DNA of 64,000 bases, taken from NCBI GenBank assembly GCA_028023455.1, contig JAQFVV010012405.1:10658423-10722422 (forward strand). The letters run 5' to 3'. The notes beneath the pieces are model-generated. The model was not told where the DNA came from. It saw only the letters and a program-made list of their open reading frames with translations, and made no database searches. The DNA is from Epiperipatus broadwayi. Lineage: Eukaryota; Onychophora; Udeonychophora; Euonychophora; Peripatidae. Below, in pieces: positions 11,948 through 23,485 of the stretch; position 1 is the first letter of the stretch, and each line of letters starts with the position of its first letter. A program made the translations under genes and the position numbers.

Positions 11948-13683
11948 AATAGTGAAATAATAAATATTGATACATCTCGCATGAAATTTATAAATGAAAT
12001 TTTAAAAAAAGCTAAGAATAAAGCTATTGATAGTCATACATATTATAACTTATATCCATCATCTGCTATTTGCCCTAGAATATTTTCGAATATAAAACTA
12101 CATAAAGAAAATTATCCATTGAAATTGATGGTTGATTTTGGTGATGCATATTATTATCAAACATGTAGATATATTGAATTATTACTTCAAGATATTTTAG
12201 GTTTTGGAGAATATACTATTTCATCATCGTTTGATTTTGTAGATAAAATTAAGAATATAAATATAGATTTACATGACACAATTTGTACTTTTGATATAAA
12301 TGAAATGTATGGATCAATAGATAGAATAGAGTCAATTAATATTATTTATAATGCTCTTGTTTCAAAAAATGTAAAGTCTGATATTATAAATTTTATTATA
12401 AAAGTATTGCAGTTTATTGATAAAAATATTTATGTTAATTTTAATAATGAATATTATAAAATGAATTTTGGTTGGCCAATGGGTCTCCCTGCTGTTGCTC
12501 AAATTTGTAATTTTGTTATATCAACATATGAATGTAAAATTTTAAAACAATTGAAATATCAAGAAATTAAAGTATATCATAGATATGTGGATGATGTTTT
12601 TATTTGTGGAAAACAAGAACTAATAGTCAATTTATTTAATGAATTAAATGAGATTAAGATATAAAATGGGTTATAATTAAAGAGAAATACAATTTCATAA
12701 AATTCTTGGATATTCAAATTACTCTTAATGATTACAGTTTGGATTATCTTATGTTAATTAAACCAATTGAAATTAGAGGTTTTATTCCATATGAATCACA
12801 TGTACCTATGTGTCATAAGCTGTCTGGATTGAAATCATTCTTATTTCGAAATGAAAAATTATGCAAATATTCTAGTGATAAAATTAAAAATGTACATTTA
12901 TTTGTTAATGACTTGTTGAAAATTGGTTATTATAAAAATGCAATTGCTAATATTATTAAAGGATTTAAAAGAAATCAACACTATAATAAAATTAAAAATA
13001 AAAATATCAAAATGAAATGGATTTCAATGCCATTTATATCAGATGAGCAGGTCAAGTTTATTAGGAAAATTTATAATGGTTTGTGTCATATTGCTTTTTT
13101 CTCTACAAATAACATAAATAGATTGCTTAATAATTCTAAAATTCAAAATTCAAAGTTTAATCAAAATTCTATTATATATAGATTGATATGTGGATGCGGC
13201 GTACAATACATTGGTGAATCGAAGTGTACATTTGAGAAGAGAATAAAAGAACATATGCTTTTATATAATAGAATTCAAAAAGAGAATCAATATGTAACAG
13301 ATGTAAATAAACCTTCATCATCTGTTATATTTGATCATAATAAATCTTGTCAATATGGATTTAAATTTGATTACAAAAATATGAAAATTATTCAAATTGA
13401 ACAATTGTCATAATAAACATAAAATAAAAGAGGATATGTTGATTTCAAGAAATCGTCAAATGTTAATGAATCGCCAGTCATCAAATGTTAAGATAACAGA
13501 ATTGTGGGAAATCTGAATTGAACTATGGGTATTGTTAAGGGTTGTCTCGTTTTGATTATTCAACATTATATAGTTGATAAAGACTATAAAGTGTATAGTC
13601 GAAAGTACTTCTAAAAGAATATAATTTATATAAATTGTACTGTATTTTGATATATATATATTGATTTGTATATTACATATATT
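11945..13683 (+). mobile_element. young PLE copy, plus strand half of the head-to-head dimer
   Basis: This is the right arm of the inverted repeat. It is nearly identical to the reverse complement of 10150-11887 but has scattered substitutions and two single-base indels, so the arms are not exact copies. It starts 57 nt downstream of the equivalent point in the minus copy. The outer end is GATTTGTATATTACATAT. Confidence 0.9.
11948..13413 (+). pseudogene. PLE reverse transcriptase + GIY-YIG endonuclease ORF, frameshifted at a different site
   Basis: Two frames cover the same protein as the minus copy. The first (to 12664) ends prematurely just after the YVDDVFICG box because one base is missing at about 12657 (AAGAT here, AAGGAT in the other arm). 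The second (12706-13413) carries the thumb, linker and GIY-YIG nuclease (LICGCGVQYIGES, with both Cys present). Motifs A, B and C are intact. Upstream codons 11885-11947 belong to the spacer. Small substitutions relative to the minus copy (S/T in motif A, S/N before GWPMG) show independent decay. Confidence 0.88.
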
Positions 13684-13739
13684 GTGAAACGAATACAGAT
13701 ATCAAACTTTATTTATTACATATATATATATATATATAT
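13684..13739. other. spacer with (TA)n, Gypsy insertion target
   Basis: Short unique sequence followed by TATATAT directly abuts the Gypsy 5' LTR. The last four bases (ATAT) match the four bases after the 3' LTR (27078-27081), consistent with a 4-bp target duplication, although this is low-complexity sequence. Confidence 0.6.
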
Positions 13740-15395
13740 TGTGCCAGACCGTGTATAACGGCCATGCACAAAATGGCTGTTGCTGAATATTCAGCATAGC
13801 TAAAATGCATCATATTAAAATTGTAATTTTTTAACAGATCTATTAAATCATAATTCAGATGGGTATTTGGAGGTATATATAGTACACAAATAAATAGGTT
13901 TGGTCTATATTATATTCCTATTATACCCACAGTACAAGGGTATGCAGTATATGTGTTAATAATTTTATTTGCACAGCAAATCTATATCATAAAGGGAAAA
14001 CTAAGCTTGTAACATTTGTTTACATGTGGAACAGTTTTTTTATATTTAAGTTTATTACCACTTGTAAATGTTCCGATACACATATGTAGAAATATATTTT
14101 TTCTTTTTCCTAAAAATTGTTTAAATAGAATTTGAATTTTGTACTTATTAGAATTTAGATTTTATATTTATTAGAATAAGATGGTTGGTAATTAATATTA
14201 ATTTATCAAAAAAAAAAAAAAACCTTTTGTCAATTGTAATCTACTTTTGGCCAAAGAAAAATGTTTTGTATAAAAAAAATTTGTTCTGGTTGATCGTGGA
14301 TAAAGATAAAATCAAAACGTTGATTTTATCTAAAAGAATGTAAGCACAATGGGTGGTGTAATTAATAAATATGGAAGCTATACAAATTCCAATATTAGAG
14401 AATCGTACATTAATACATAAAAAGTGAAAGAATGTAGGTAAAGTAATATAAAGGTATAGTCTTATTATTGGCTGGTGAAATAGTTTGTAGGGGGGTATTA
14501 CAATTGTATTAATTGGGCCATATATGTGCTACTTACTTGGGGCATTGAGTTCAGTTGTTCCTAGCTACCAAAGCAGTCAGATGGCAGATGTTTTTTTTTT
14601 AAAAAAACTTTGTTTCCAGCTTGTTCCAGAAATAGGACGATCTATATTTGCTAAAATAAGAGTTGGCTCCAGCATGTCTAAGCAATGGTACGGTTTATGC
14701 TTCCAGAAGATAACAAAGCAGAAAGAAAGGAGGAACGATATGTGTTTGCCGAAATTTATAGTTGTATCTGGCTGGTCTAAAGAATAGAAAGAAATGAAAT
14801 TTGAAATTAGCTTTTGGAACATGGGAGGATCATTAAGGGATTTTAGAAAAGTTATCAACAATATGAATCCCAAATTCGTTTAATAAAATAAAAGAAGAAT
14901 CAGATTTGGAGAATTTAAATTCGTATTTGACCTACATGTCAAGCCTAAGCTTGAGTTACCAGCAAGTATTAGTATAGTCTAGGTGTATAATAAGTCTGCC
15001 GTGAAAGCAATGTATATATATATCTACATGAGAATTATATTCACCAACCCTACAATCAAGAAGATGACCTTATTGCTTGTTCCAGTTTACTACTCTATCA
15101 TGGAGTAGACTGCTCATCACAGTGCACCACCTGTTCATCTATCAAGCCCAAAAATGCCATATGAGAAACAGCAGACCCTGATGGAAAAAAGACTCATACG
15201 TGTATTGGTGAAAGGAGGCCCTATCTGCTTTGTTAAGTAGCCATGTGGTCCATGAAAGTTGAACTTAATGAAAGAACAAGCTCAGATGAGTGAATATAGT
15301 TTTTTTTTTTATTTCATTTATCTTCTCTATTTTTGTATAATATTAAAGTTTTTTTTAGATATATAAATAATTTTTTTTATTTACTCGTATATTAT
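13740..15395 (+). repeat. Gypsy 5' LTR, first part
   Basis: Colinear with 24676-26180 of the 3' LTR at high identity. It carries about 160 bp (roughly 14998-15155) that are absent from the 3' LTR, either an insertion here or a deletion there. It ends at ATATTAT, the target duplicated by the RTE. Confidence 0.9.
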
Positions 15396-18300
15396 GGCTG
15401 CAGAAAGGAGTTTGCTATTAACTGAAAGGAGACCCTTTGATTCCTCTTGGAGGCCTTAAAGGAACCGAGCAGGGCAAATTCCTAATGTCCACTCCATATG
15501 TTCTTGTCATTGTAGCTGTTATTACTATGTGATTATTATATAGTATACAAACATGGATGGGTTGCTCACCAACATGCATTAGCCAGCGTGGTGAGTTTAT
15601 TGGCTTTTTACCTCTGAGTTTAAGATCAAGAAACACCATGGGCTTTCTTCTCAGTGCCTGATAACGCAGAATGAATGTTTGTGTAAATGATAAATATTTT
15701 TTCAATACATATATACAATTATGACAGACAAAAATAATGCATGGCCCTTATTCCCAGGAGGCTGTAAAGTCACCAACCAAGGCAGCGGTTGGTGGCCAAA
15801 GGCGGAGGGTGCTAAGAATCACCTGGTTGCAGACCCAGGCTGCCATTTGATGACAACTTTTTATTTAGGTACTTACAACTGCAGATCACTTTCAAGTGAA
15901 GGAAGATTGCAAGAATTAGAAGAAGAACTCTCTTATATTAAATGGGACATTATTCGACTTTGTGAAGTTAGAAGAAAAGAAGAAACAATTGATTTAAAAA
16001 GTGGACATATACTCGATTATAAAGGCACACATATTGGAAATACAAGTGGAGTAGGATTCATTATAAATAAAAAGTGGAAGAACAATATTGTGGAGATTGA
16101 TGGTGTATTGGACAGAGTGACAAGATTAGTTATACAACTTAATAGCAGATACCAAATGCAGATAATTCAGGTTTTTGCCCCAACAAGCTCTCATAGTGAT
16201 GAAGAAGTAGAAGATTTTTATATGGATGTACAAAAGGCTTTTGATCAGAGTAAACAACATTTTAAAATTGTCATGGGAGACTTTAATGCTAGAATTGGTA
16301 TACAAATGAAAGATGAAATTGCTGTAGGTAATTTTGGTTATGGTAATAGAAATGAGAGAGGACATAGACTTGTGGAGTTTGCAGAAAAAGAAAAACTTTA
16401 TATTATGAATTCATTTTTTGAGAAAAATGTTAAAGGAAATGAACATGGAAGCATCCAAATAAAGGTACTGCAGAATTGGATTATATTTTGATTAACAGAA
16501 AATACATATTTCAAGATTGTAATGTTCTTAATAAATTTAACACAGGAAGTGATCATCGATTAGTAAAGTGAAAGATACGTGTTAATGTAAAACTAGAGAG
16601 ACAAAAATTATTAAGAAAAACAATATTTACAGTTGATATTCCTAATCTTCAGAAACATTCTAATGAATTTAAATTAGAACTTACAAATAGGTTTCAAGTG
16701 TTAGGAGATTTTGAACATGATACAGATTTGAATGAAATTAATATGAAAATAACTGATACACTTTTAAAAACTTCAACAAACATAGCTGGTAGAAAAAAGC
16801 AGCAATTGACTAATAAAATTTCTACTGAGACTAGAGAATTTATGAAGAAAAGAAGGAATATGAAGATATACAAAAATGATGTATCAAAAAGAATTGAATA
16901 TCTCGAATTTTGTAAAATGGTACGGAAAAGAGTTGAAAATGATATAAGAAAGTATAACTGTGAAATAGCAAGGAAAGCTGTAGAAGAAAATAAAAGTCTC
17001 AAAAATGTTAAACAACATTTTGGTATTGGTAGGAAATTTATATCTGCAATAAGAAAAAAAGATGGAATTATTACTAAAAAGAGAGATGACATGATGAAAT
17101 TGGTAGAAGATTTTTATCAAGAATTATATAGTAAGAAAGAACAAGTACCACCTATATCTATTACATCTTCCGAATTGCCCAGAATTTTAAATGAAGAAGT
17201 GAGACATGCAATTAAGTGTACGAAGAAAGGAAAGGCTCCAGGAAATGATGGAATTATAATTGATATATTAAAAGAAGCAGGTGAAGAAATAGAAACAATT
17301 TTAGCAAAGTTATATACCAAATGTCTAAATGATAAAGATGTACCGGAAGATTGGAAGAATGCAGTAATAATATTAATATTTTAAAAAGGTGATAAAGAAG
17401 ATATTAGAAATTACAGACCTATCAGCCTTTTATCAGTTTTATATAAAATTTTTACCAAGATAATTACAACTCGTCTACAAAGAACTTTGGATTTCCACCA
17501 ACCAAGAGAACAAGCTGGATTTAAAAGTGGTTTTAGTACAATAGATCATATCCAGGTATTGAGAGAAGTCATAGAAAGGACAAATGAATATGAGTTGTCT
17601 TTATGTTTTAGATTTATAGAGTATGAAAAGGCATTTGATTCTATACACATTTCTTCAGTGATTAAAGCATTGGATCATCAAGGTATAGATCCAGGATATT
17701 GTCATATTTTAAAGAATATTTATAAAAATGCAACAGCAACAATTAGATTACATAATGATACTGGTAAAATCAACATTGAGAAAGGTGTAAGACAAGGGAC
17801 TCCATATCTCCAAAACTCTTTACAGCAGTGCTGCAAGAAGTATTTTGTGGATTGAAATGGGAAACTAAAGGAGTGAAAGTAAATGGAGAGTATTTAAGTC
17901 ATTTAGATTTCGCAGATGATGTAGTTGTTTTTGCAAATAATGCTTCAGAGCTGCAGGAAATGTTGCAGGAGTTTACAGATGAAAGTAGAAAAGTAGGACT
18001 AAAGATAAATGTTAAAAAGACTAAAGTAATGTTTAATCGATTTGCTCAAAATATGAAAATAAAGATTGATTATGAAGAATTAAAAGAAGTTAACAGTTAC
18101 AAATACCTTAGTCAGATTATTAATACAGATGGAAACATAATGGAGGAAATTAATCATAGAATTAAACTTGGTTGGAGTGCTTTTGGTAGAAATAACTTGA
18201 TACTAAAAGGAAATATGCCTATGTGTCTGAAAAGGATGGTTTTTAACAAATCTGTTTTACCAGTTCTTACTTATGGATCTGAGACTTGGACACTTAATAG

Positions 18301-18687
18301 AAGAGCAATACAGAGACTTCAGACCACTCAAAGAAGTATGGAGAGGTGTATGTTGGGAGTAACAAAAAGAGATCGAAAATGCAATGTATGGGTAAGACAA
18401 CAAACAGGTGTTACGGACCTTATTGAAAAAATTAAAAGATTGAAATGGAGTTGGGCTGGACATATTCCTAGAAGAGATGATAATAGATGGACAATTAAAA
18501 TTTTAAACTGGATTCCAAGAGATTGTAAAAGACCCAGAAAGATACCACATGTGAGATGAATGGATGAAATAAGAAAATGTGCAGGGTTGTTGTGGAGAAG
18601 AGAAGCTAAAGATCGGGGAATATGGATTAAACTTGGAGAGACCTTCATCCTGCAGTGGATTGATAATAGTTGATGATGATGATGATG
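15396..18687 (+). mobile_element. RTE-clade non-LTR retrotransposon inserted in the Gypsy 5' LTR
   Basis: A 3.3-kb insertion bounded by the direct repeat ATATTAT (15389-15395 and 18688-18694); the uninterrupted site is in the 3' LTR at about 26174-26180. It has about 325 bp of 5' leader, an APE endonuclease, an RT, the short RTE-type C-terminus (PRDCKRPRK block and LQWIDN end) and a (GAT)n 3' tail instead of poly(A). These are typical RTE features. It looks near full length but is mutated. Confidence 0.9.
15721..18672 (+). pseudogene. RTE endonuclease-reverse transcriptase ORF, multiply broken
   Basis: Starts at ATG 15721. The APE domain has the TYNCRS Asn, LCEVRR Glu and GDFNARIG Asp/Asn. 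After a frameshift near 16455 come ELDYIL and SDHRLV (catalytic His). An in-frame stop follows at about 16569. RT coding is at 16698-17384 and 17385-17855 with a stop at 17382, and NYRPISLLS is visible. Motif A reads FIEYEKAFD, so the expected catalytic Asp is Glu. A frameshift lies at about 17805 within motif B (GVRQG). From 17828, motif C is LDFADDVVVF. The RTE tail (TDLIEKIKRLKWSWAGH, DCKRPRK) has a stop at about 18557. At least five lesions plus the motif A change mean no activity. Confidence 0.9.
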
Positions 18688-19588
18688 ATATTATCAATAT
18701 TGACCTCTGTGTTTAATTTTTTTTTGTGTGTGATATTTTCTGCATACATGTGATTTTTGAATTATTATTTTAGAGTGGGGGGAAGGGATATAGGTCACAC
18801 CCATTGTGCAATCCTTTAAATATTTTTTGTTATATATCCGCATTTGTTTCTGTAAATAAATTTTTAATTTACTCTGGTGATATCTCATTTTCATTAATAT
18901 TATATTTTCATTATTTGAGATATGAACTGGATTAAATTATTTTTGTTTTTATATGTAATTGGTGGAGGGAAATATATAATAATCTGGGAATAATAAATAT
19001 TACATTTCATAGTTAAATAATTTACAGTTGCCTTTACTTGGTTTTGAAGTTTATTGATTTGTTAGCAGATAGGATTGTAGTTATTTAATCAAAATGCTAA
19101 CCCACTTAGTAACCTGAGATTTAAAGAACACATAATGAGCTAGATAGGGGTAACTTACCGGGGAGTTGGATTGTTTCCTTTATTCCAGTCCGAACTGCTT
19201 GAATTATTAATATTCAATAATGACCAGTCATTGCACACTCTCTCAGAGAGAAAAGGAAAATAAACAATATTGTCTTGAATGGGGGTGGTGCTAGAGGCTG
19301 AAGTAAAACATTTTGTGCTCTTAAAGGTGTGTAAAGTCTCCAAATGGTCAACGTATAGTTAATTGGACAATTGTGAAATAATTTAACAGGGAAGGCTTCA
19401 ATTGACCTAATTTTAGGTTTAATCTACTTCCTCTAATAATTCTTTAGAGATATTTATTTATATTTAATCAACAATATTTTCGGAGAATTGTTATCGATTT
19501 TCCATTTTGTAACATATGTCACTTCATGCTCGTTGCATATATGGATCTAGTTGTCTAAGACCATTTATGGGGATTTTGAACTGGTACA
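18688..19588 (+). repeat. Gypsy 5' LTR, second part
   Basis: Colinear with 26174-27077 of the 3' LTR. It begins inside the RTE target duplication and ends at CTGGTACA. With the RTE removed the 5' LTR totals about 2.55 kb, against 2.40 kb for the 3' LTR. Confidence 0.9.
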
Positions 19589-19593
19589 GAAAA

Positions 19594-19607
19594 TAGTGCC
19601 CAACATG
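19594..19607 (+). promoter_or_regulatory. Gypsy primer-binding site remnant (tRNA-Lys type)
   Basis: TAGTGCCCAACATG lies 5 nt after the 5' LTR end. It differs from the tRNA-Lys-complementary PBS that begins TGGCGCCCAACGTG only by G-to-A or C-to-T changes, mostly at CpG, as expected from decay of a methylated site. Confidence 0.65.
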
Positions 19608-20434
19608 TTAAGGATGAACTAGATTAAGATTAAAAAAAGGTGGTATTAGCGGAAATCTATACTATATTTTCGTGGTTTCAAAACCAATTTACAAGGGATA
19701 AGTTAAAAAAATGACGTTTGTAAAGGAGATAGGATTTTAATAATTAGTTAAAAGATTGTTTGAAATAAAATTTTTTAGCATGGACCAAAATAAATAAATG
19801 AACGGAAGTTTAGAGTAAAAAAATAAAATAATAACAAAACAGTAATTAGCCACACGTGATAGTCACAAACCAATATTATAGCGTATACAAAAATCTATTG
19901 ATTTTCTTTTCTTAATAAAAGAAAAGTAATGTAAATATAAAAGTAATGTTTAGCAGAAAAAATCTTATATTACTTCCATTATATTAAAACCTACTGAAGA
20001 ACTAAGTTTAAGTAAAAGTAAAAAATGAGGGCATTGTGTAAATAATATATGGTTTTTATTATTTAGTTAAAATATTTTTTTTCGAGCAAGTGTTTATTAT
20101 CGTGAACAAAATAAATGTATTAACAGAAGTTAGAGAATTAATTCTGTCATTGTTAGGGCATATAAGTAGAACAGGGCATTTGAAATTTTTTTTATATTAT
20201 TACACGTGAGAGCAAATTGTTTATAGAATTCAGGGAAATCATGCTGGAATAAAAGGGTGATTAGTAGGGGATAACGTAGGATGTGGTGTACTGCGTATTT
20301 ACTATACGAAATTAAATAAAATATTTTTTTGGAATTGAGTTAATAAACATTAGTGTAAAGATAGAATACTTTGACTTTTAAAAAGTTAAACAAATTAAAC
20401 CGATAAATGCTTATGAGAGCAGGAAAAAGAAATA
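19608..20434 (+). other. Gypsy leader between PBS and gag
   Basis: About 830 bp of AT-rich sequence with no recognisable coding, bounded by the PBS remnant and the gag ATG. An untranslated leader is the simplest reading. Confidence 0.5.
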
Positions 20435-21269
20435 ATGGAAGAATTCACAAACCTTGTGAAAAATGAAGTGACTAAAATATCAGAAGAATTAAAAAAATGG
20501 AGAACAGAGAAGGCTAAACAAGAGAAAAAGATCATTCAGAAAATAGAGGATGAATGAAGCAAAGTGTTACAGGAAATAGAGTTAAAATTTCCAAAATTGG
20601 AAATGAAACATGATAAATCTAATCAAAATAAGAGGGATGACATAGAAGCAAATAAAATAGATACACAGTCAATAAAGCAGAACACAGAAAAAAAGGAACT
20701 AGACAACCATATTACGAATAGTGGAGATAATCTTGATGTTTCTGTGGAAAAGACCGATAGAAGTGATCAACTGCCACAACCAAATGTAAACCAATTTTTA
20801 AAAATCCGTATATTCGAAGGAAAAACAGGGGAGGCTCCAGTCGCTCATATAAGAAGTCTGGAAAATTACTTTCATATATAATGAAATCAGTAAATTGGCT
20901 ATTGCCAGCACTCATCTTAATGGAGATGCATGAGCTTGGTGGGACTCTTTATTTCACTACCCTCCAACCTTCAATCAATTTCAGGACAGCATTATTAAAG
21001 ATTTCTGGAGCGCAGAGCATCAGGAGACCATCCTGTATCAAATTATGCAGGAGAAATACGAAAATGGTATAAATGAAAATTTATCACAGTTTTTCCGCAG
21101 ACAAGTAGCAAGTCTGTGGACTTTAAATGCATGTAATATGTCAGAGGACCGAATCATTAGGATTATCTGATGTAATTTGCTTTCTCATGTTGCACAGATG
21201 CTAATACTGACTGGAGCAAAATCAGTTGAACAAGTAGCTTACTTGCTAGACACTATAGATAAGAGATAG
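20435..21269 (+). pseudogene. Gypsy gag (capsid), broken
   Basis: The ATG at 20435 opens a Lys/Glu-rich, coiled-coil-like N-terminus (KKWRTEKAKQEKK). An in-frame TGA at 20555 interrupts it. The same frame continues to 20881, with the end (FEGKTGEAPVAHIRSLENYF) matching the start of Ty3-type capsid domains. A frameshift near 20880 leads into the conserved capsid core (LNGDA, then AWWDSL), with further stops at about 20930 and 21168. Typical retrotransposon gag capsid; non-functional here. Confidence 0.8.
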
Positions 21270-21674
21270 CAAGATGGAGTGGTAGAAGAGATGCAAGAAA
21301 ATAGTAAAGGTACAGCCCAGCTTTGGAATGTAAAGAGTGGGCTGCGTAAACACCTCATCAAAAAGGAAATGTCAAATTTGGTCTGTTCTTGGAAAGATAA
21401 AGTACCAGAATATGCACTGCAGAGTTGTTCAAAAATACCTTTAGAAATTGAGGGAATTGGGGTCATTGCAATGTTAGACTCTGGTAGCCAGATATCAGTG
21501 ATATCTGACGAATTATACTAGAGAATTTTATCAGTAAACTCACAAATAGAGACCTTACCTTTAAAGGCAACACAAATCACCCTTGCAAATAACCAAAAAG
21601 CAAACCTTATACCTAAGCAAATATGGTTAGAATTACTTATAAGTAGGAGGACAGTTTATCATGTATTTTTAATT
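21270..21674 (+). pseudogene. Gypsy protease region, broken
   Basis: Open at 21279-21521. The aspartic protease motif reads AMLDSGSQISVIS (D-S-G active site), followed by a stop at 21519-21521. The flap/C-terminal part continues as ITLANNQKA, then FLIMGTLIHEVILGS into the next open stretch. Upstream, 21320-21400 holds scattered Cys and His codons that may be a degraded CCHC zinc knuckle, but I cannot confirm it. Confidence 0.7.
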
Positions 21675-22790
21675 ATGGGTACTCTAATTCACGAGGTCAT
21701 ATTAGGGTCATATTTCTTGTATAAGAACCAGTGCATTGTAAATTATAAAAAGGGAATAATGGGATACCAGGGAGGTGATATCACATTCTTGCCACCTCAG
21801 TTGCCTAACTTCGAGGAAACTTGTTGTATAAATCAACCTATTTTAGATTTGATGCAAGAAAAAATGAGTGAGGTGAAGACAGCATCTAATGGGGACAGCA
21901 AAAAACTCCAAGAGATATTCCAAGAGTATCATGAATTTTTTTTGGACAGTCCAGGGAAGATCAGAGGATATCAACAGAGGATCAAACTGAAGCCAGGGGA
22001 ACCATTTCAAGCACGGTCATACCCAGTCCCAAATCAATTTAAAAAAGAAGTGGAGAAACAGTTAGAACAGATGTTGAATGGGGGCATAATTAGTAAATGT
22101 TTGTCTCCTTATTGCAACTCTTTGATGGTGTTTAGAAAAAAAGATGGGTCAGTAAGGTTGTGTTTGGATGCCCGTCAGCTCAATAAGGTGACTATACCGA
22201 ACTGTACAATCCCACCTTCGATACAAGAGTTACTAGGAAAATTTAAAGGGAAAAGAATATTCTCTACATTAGATTTAACTTCCAGTTATTGGAAGATGGA
22301 ACTCCACCCAAATGATCACCAGTATACTGCCTTCAGGTATGGGGGATATTCCTACAAGTTTAATTATATGCCCTTTGGACTGATCAACAGTGGTGCTGGG
22401 CTGCTGCAGTGCTTAGATTGTGTCCTATCATCTGATATCAAGAAAATTCTTACCATGTATGTAGATGATGTAGTTATAGCATCTGCATCTATGGAAGAGC
22501 ATCTCCAGCAGTTGGAACAGTTTTTTAGGGAATGTAAAGAAAAAGATATCAAGATAAATTTAAAGAAGAGTAAAGTGGCTTCCAATGAAATCAAATTTTT
22601 GGGTCATTTGGTAGGCCAGTCAGGAGTCAACCTCATCCAGATAAAATAACAGCAATTGCAGATTTTCCTAGACCTCAGACAAAGATACATATACGGTCAT
22701 TTTTGGGACTCTGTAACTTTTATAACAGATTTTGCGAGAAATTTCGCTGGCCAAATGGAACCATTGCTCAGATTGATCAGAAAAGAGGTC
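21675..22790 (+). pseudogene. Gypsy reverse transcriptase
   Basis: The best preserved part of the element. 21675-22649 is open for 324 aa and includes the end of the protease fold (VILGSYFLYK). RT blocks: YPVPNQFKKEVEKQLEQM, KKDGSVRLCLDARQLNKVT, FSTLDLTSSYWKMELHP (motif A Asp), YMPFGLINSGA, then YVDDVVIAS with the catalytic YVDD at 22458-22469, and FLGHLVG. A one-base frameshift near 22640 moves the thumb/connection (SFLGLCNFYNRF) to another frame. Length and motif order are those of Ty3/Gypsy. Confidence 0.9.
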
Positions 22791-23485
22791 CGATAGAAAT
22801 GGACCACTGAACAGGAAAAAGATTTTAACCAAGTAAAGCAAAGTTTTTTAAAACAGGTGGTGTTGGATTATCCTGATTATGATAAGCCGTTCATACTCCA
22901 GACCGATAGTAGTGGATATGGACTTGGGGTCACTCTGTCCCAAATTGAACCTGATGGATGAACAGGGGTATTATATTTTATAAGCCACTTACTAAAGAGA
23001 CCAGAACTTAATTATACAGTCACTGAAAAGGAGGCCCTTGCCATTGTATGGGCTTTCCAGAAGTTTTGCCCTATGTTGTTAGGCTCTCAAGTGATGGTGA
23101 TAACTGACCATAATAGTCTTGAGTTTCTAAACCATAGATATCTTACTAATAGCAGGTTGGTCTGGTGGAGTTTATTCCTTCAGGAATTTAACTACACTGT
23201 GAGAAATTGCAAAGGGGCAGAAAACATGGTTGCGGACATCCTCAGTCATCATTGTGTCCCTGCACAAATCCCTAAACACCTCAGTCTGGAGCAAGCATAC
23301 ATAGCAAGTACCATAATAAAGAGAAAAAATGAAGATATAGAAAAAGAATTAAGCCAACTAGCTAAGAGGCAACAAAAAGATAGCTATATAAATCACATTT
23401 GGACAAAATGCCAGGAGATATCTGGAAGAACTGTTTCAAAAGAGATAAGGGACAGATATAAAGTTGAAGGAGGAGTGTTATAAAA
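22791..23485 (+). pseudogene. Gypsy RNase H
   Basis: After stops at 22807-22809 and elsewhere, the RNase H fold is visible: FILQTDSSGYGLGVTLSQ (first Asp), YTVTEKEALAIVWAFQKF (Glu), VITDHNSLEFL (Asp). The tether region leading to integrase (23073-23483 open) follows. An in-frame TGA at about 22960 interrupts the domain. Order and motifs match Ty3/Gypsy RNase H. Confidence 0.85.
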
